IMG/VR virus record: IMGVR_UViG_3300027739_000001
Coordinates: 1 to 39,332 of that record
Source of the DNA: a virus
DNA length: 39,332 nt
Direction: 5' to 3' (one strand)
In this document: piece by piece, positions 36,533-39,332 of the stretch
Position numbering within the stretch: position 1 is the first letter of the stretch
Layout of the letters: each line of letters starts with the position of its first letter
Notes under the pieces: generated by a model
Seen by the model: only the letters and a program-made list of their open reading frames with translations
Databases searched by the model: none
Told to the model about the DNA's origin: nothing
Position numbers and translations under genes: made by a program

Positions 36533-38163
36533 TGGGAAGAAAATTAGTATTTACAAATTCTCGGGGTGGTGTCATTGAGTTTGAAAACTCACCGTATATG
36601 ATATTGAAACTTGATGGACTTGGGACACCTGGAACAAGTCTACAAGAGCAAAAGGCTCCCGATCAAGATGGAACAACTTATATTGGAAACTTATTGCAAA
36701 GTAGAACCATAGTCCTTGAGCTTGGAATCATTAAAAAAGCGGTGGTGGATATCGACACTGCTAGGCGTGATATCATCGCTAAACTTAATCCTAAAATGGG
36801 AATGGGTGACCTTGTCTACACTACCACAGGTGGTAGTCAGTACCGGATTAAATGTGTTCCACTATCCTCACCCAATATTCCAAATCAGGATTACAGAGAC
36901 CCATTTCTAAGGGTCCAGATAAGTCTTTACGCTCCTGACCCAATGTGGAAAGAAATGACCGATGAAACCGTAAGTTTACCGACTTCGGTAAATAGTGCTG
37001 AGAGTGTTATTAATGGGGCTGTTACTTCACGGTCAAGTATTATTCAATTAGCTAATGGTAACTTGTTTGTTGCTTATGTTAGAGGATCTGATGGCTACCT
37101 TGTGTCGAGAACTTATACAACTTCTTGGAGTAGCGAGAGTATAATAAATGGATCGTCTACTACGTTTGTATCTATTATTCAATTAGAAAATGGAAATCTA
37201 TTTGTAGTATACACAAGGTCTTCAGATAACTTTATTGTTTCAAGGACTTTCACAAGCTCTTGGAGTGGTGAGACAGTAATTAATAGTGCAGTTAGTAGCT
37301 ACTCAAGAGTAATACAATTACTCAATGGGGACTTGTTTTTAGTATATCAAAACTATGATCCTAATCCGGCTAATAGATACATTGTTTATAGAGTGTACAC
37401 AAGCTCATGGAGTTCAGCTCTTGCAGTCGATACAAACGGTTCCGAATCTCCTGATATCGTTCAATTAACTAATGGAGATGTTTTTTGTTTTTATAGACGA
37501 TACTCAGACGGCGCAATGGTATCCAAGACTTTAAGAGGTACTACTTGGGGGTCTCTGAGTGTTGTAAGTTCTTACGGTGGAAGTTATGGAAACTCAATAT
37601 TAAAATTAAAAAATGGAAGTTTACTAGCGGCCTATATTAACTTTAATAGTGATCTAGTTTACAAGATATATAAGACAACTTGGAGTAGTGATAGTGTTGT
37701 AACTTCAGGATGGTCGGCTACTTATACTTCAGCTATCCAACTAGAAAATGGTAGTCTTTTTTTCTTGTATAGAAGGGTGACCGATTCTTTCTTAGTCTCA
37801 AAAACTCGTTCAGTCACTTCCGTACCAGTCACAATAACAGGCGATGTAAACTCGCCTATCCTTGTCACAATGAATGGCCCGGCAACAAATCCAAGGATCA
37901 TCAATGAAAATACACTTGAGTATATCAGATTAAATACAACCTTGACCGCTTCTGATTCATTTGTGGTGGATACTTCTTTTGGTCAAAAAACAGTTACCTT
38001 GACTCAAGGTGGAATCACTAAAAACGGTATCGCATTCCTAGATATTGGGTCAACATTCTTTAGTTTGACACCGGGAAGTAATACTGTTTATCTTGAAGAT
38101 GACTCAGAGCTATCGACCGCTACGGCGTCCATGGTATATACTAATCGGTACGTGGGGGTATAA
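36532..38163 (+). CDS. Distal tail (Dit)-like protein with inserted six-repeat propeller
   Basis: 543 residues. Residues 1-150 match the N-terminal Dit ring domain (SPYMILKLDGLGTPGTSLQEQKAPDQDGTTYIGN and later VQISLYAPDPMWKE). Residues about 156-420 hold six repeats of about 45 residues of the pattern IIQLxNGxLFxxYxRxSDxxxVSRTYTxSWSS, with Asp-box-like turns, most simply a six-bladed beta propeller of sialidase type. Residues 421-543 (VPVTITGDVNSPILVTMNGPA...) are the C-terminal galectin-like Dit domain. An insertion between Dit halves is the mark of an evolved Dit, which binds host carbohydrate. No catalytic residues can be assigned. Confidence 0.75.
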   Translation: MGRKLVFTNSRGGVIEFENSPYMILKLDGLGTPGTSLQEQKAPDQDGTTYIGNLLQSRTIVLELGIIKKAVVDIDTARRDIIAKLNPKMGMGDLVYTTTGGSQYRIKCVPLSSPNIPNQDYRDPFLRVQISLYAPDPMWKEMTDETVSLPTSVNSAESVINGAVTSRSSIIQLANGNLFVAYVRGSDGYLVSRTYTTSWSSESIINGSSTTFVSIIQLENGNLFVVYTRSSDNFIVSRTFTSSWSGETVINSAVSSYSRVIQLLNGDLFLVYQNYDPNPANRYIVYRVYTSSWSSALAVDTNGSESPDIVQLTNGDVFCFYRRYSDGAMVSKTLRGTTWGSLSVVSSYGGSYGNSILKLKNGSLLAAYINFNSDLVYKIYKTTWSSDSVVTSGWSATYTSAIQLENGSLFFLYRRVTDSFLVSKTRSVTSVPVTITGDVNSPILVTMNGPATNPRIINENTLEYIRLNTTLTASDSFVVDTSFGQKTVTLTQGGITKNGIAFLDIGSTFFSLTPGSNTVYLEDDSELSTATASMVYTNRYVGV

Positions 38164-39332
38164 TGTTAAATCCAATCCGAATCTATGAAAATGATTTAAC
38201 TCTAGTCGGTGAGATTGATGATTATTCATCGGCTTATCTTACTAGGTCTTGGCATGGAGTTGGATCATTTTCAATCCAGATTAATGCTAACATGACTCAC
38301 TCCGGTGATCTTGCAAAAGGCCGGATTGTGATGTTTGCAAAAGATAAGTACCGATGCGGTTTAATTACAACGCTTGAAAAATCATTAGGTGCAAATGGTA
38401 AAGGGGATGAAGTAATCACCGCCTCAGGATATGAACTCCCCTTCATATTCTCTTGGCGTACAATCCTACCTCAATCAGGTCAAGCAGAGTATACTTTAGA
38501 TAATTCCGCTGAAACCGTTATGAAAACATTGGTCAAGGATCAATGCGGTTCAACTGCTGATTTAGACCGGAGATTTACAGGACTTGAGATTGATACAGAC
38601 CTTGACCTAGGTACAACGTATCTATTAAAAAATCGGTACTCCGGCAGCGTCCAAACGGAACTTCAAAAGATATCAGTCGCCACGGGATCAGGATACTTTA
38701 TCTACATTGATGAAAGCACGAAAAAACTAAGGTTTCAAACTGCTTTAGGGGTTGATAGAACCGCTGGTCAGTCGGTTAATCCTAGAGCGATTTTCTCAAG
38801 CGATTATGACACAATTAAATCGGCTAAATGGTCAACCTCAGATAATAACTTTAGAAACTATGCTTTTGTGGCTGGTCAAGGAATTGGTGATCTTAGAGTT
38901 ATCCGTGAAGTGTTCACAGGAGCAATTGAGCCGACTGGTTTTGAGCGTAAAGAAATGTTTGTTGATGCAAGAGATTTATCTGCCACAGGTGACATTGATA
39001 AAAGAGGATCTCAGAAGCTCTCAGAAATGAACATTGAAACATCGGTGAATGGGACACCATTAACTCAATCGCCTTTGGTTTATCGTACTGATTATGACCT
39101 TGGGGACATTGTGACGATTGATGTTTATGACACCGCTTACAATGCGAGAATCACAGAAGTAAAAGAATCTTGGAGTCCACTTAACTACTCGATTGACTTG
39201 TCCTTTGACCGTGAATCACCGACCATTCAAACACAAGTATCATCGGCTCTTGAGTCTGTTAGATCATCACTCTCAAGCACTGAGGGGGCAATGGACCAAG
39301 AAGTCAGAACTACCTCAAGCCCTACCTTTGCA
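38163..39332 (+). CDS. Gp37-like tail protein, N-terminal part (continues at base 2)
   Basis: The gene starts at ATG 38163 overlapping the Dit stop (TAATG) and runs off the right end, continuing in frame at base 2 to stop at 439 (about 493 residues in total). It matches the ReqiPepy6 Gp37-like tail-hub family (Sipho_Gp37): MLNPIRIYENDLTLVGEIDDYSS, RSWHGVGSFSIQINA, GLITTLEKSL, and TYLLKNRYSGSVQTELQKISVATGSGYFI. Such proteins form the baseplate hub beside Dit and carry the tail tip. Confidence 0.85.
   Translation, partial: MLNPIRIYENDLTLVGEIDDYSSAYLTRSWHGVGSFSIQINANMTHSGDLAKGRIVMFAKDKYRCGLITTLEKSLGANGKGDEVITASGYELPFIFSWRTILPQSGQAEYTLDNSAETVMKTLVKDQCGSTADLDRRFTGLEIDTDLDLGTTYLLKNRYSGSVQTELQKISVATGSGYFIYIDESTKKLRFQTALGVDRTAGQSVNPRAIFSSDYDTIKSAKWSTSDNNFRNYAFVAGQGIGDLRVIREVFTGAIEPTGFERKEMFVDARDLSATGDIDKRGSQKLSEMNIETSVNGTPLTQSPLVYRTDYDLGDIVTIDVYDTAYNARITEVKESWSPLNYSIDLSFDRESPTIQTQVSSALESVRSSLSSTEGAMDQEVRTTSSPTFA
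39206..39332. repeat. Terminal direct repeat, right copy
   Basis: Identical to bases 1-127. On the circle this segment exists once. Confidence 0.95.

Overview
The window is a complete, circularly assembled genome of a tailed phage with siphovirus-type tail genes. Its first 127 bases are repeated exactly as its last 127 bases (39206-39332). The unit genome is therefore about 39,205 bp, and the break falls inside a tail gene that resumes in frame at base 2. Tail genes with a tape measure, a Dit/Gp37-type baseplate and an HK97/SPP1-type head module point to a long non-contractile tail. No integrase, excisionase or recognisable CI-type repressor was found, so a virulent lifestyle is likely, though not proven. 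The host cannot be named. Strong GGAGG ribosome-binding sites, near-consensus sigma-70 promoters (TTGACA-17-TATAnT) and spanin-like lysis proteins suggest a Gram-negative or diderm bacterium using ordinary housekeeping sigma factor. No phage RNA polymerase was seen.

Layout. (a) 38163-39332 plus 2-439: Gp37-like tail protein across the contig ends. (b) 442-2440, rightward: a class-3 lipase-like protein, then a lysis cassette with its own promoter (coiled-coil membrane protein, M15 endopeptidase, holin-like protein, two spanin-like proteins in overlapping frames). (c) 18595 down to 2357, leftward: replication and DNA-modification genes. In order of transcription these are a PrimPol/D5 helicase, zinc-ribbon protein, SNF2 helicase, recombination-associated pair, VRR-NUC-like nuclease, membrane protein, helicase-methyltransferase fusion, MazG, a C5-methyltransferase-like protein, a DNA-binding protein, a C5 methyltransferase with a second long ORF in another frame, many small unknown genes, and a promoter-driven structured RNA locus with tRNA-like parts. 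(d) 18662-19282: a 620-bp divergent control region with repeated TTGACTC and CCTTACCTC words, a likely origin or operator region. (e) 19283-38163, rightward: terminase, portal, MuF protein, scaffold, capsid, head-tail joining, tail tube, chaperones with a probable -1 frameshift, tape measure and baseplate.

The most striking locus is 22112-23860. The MuF-like head protein carries a 272-residue intein whose middle contains no sense-strand endonuclease. Instead, a complete homing-endonuclease-like gene lies on the opposite strand (22961-23629). Its ribosome-binding site is the complement of the intein's C-terminal YNLQT motif, and its last codons are the complement of intein block B. A second selfish gene, a GIY-YIG protein with a structured leader, sits immediately downstream. 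Other notable items are a methyltransferase with two long overlapping frames that start 4 nt apart, an attenuator-like leader before the primase, a hairpin that hides the ribosome-binding site of the tail chaperone, and a Dit-like baseplate protein with an inserted six-repeat propeller.
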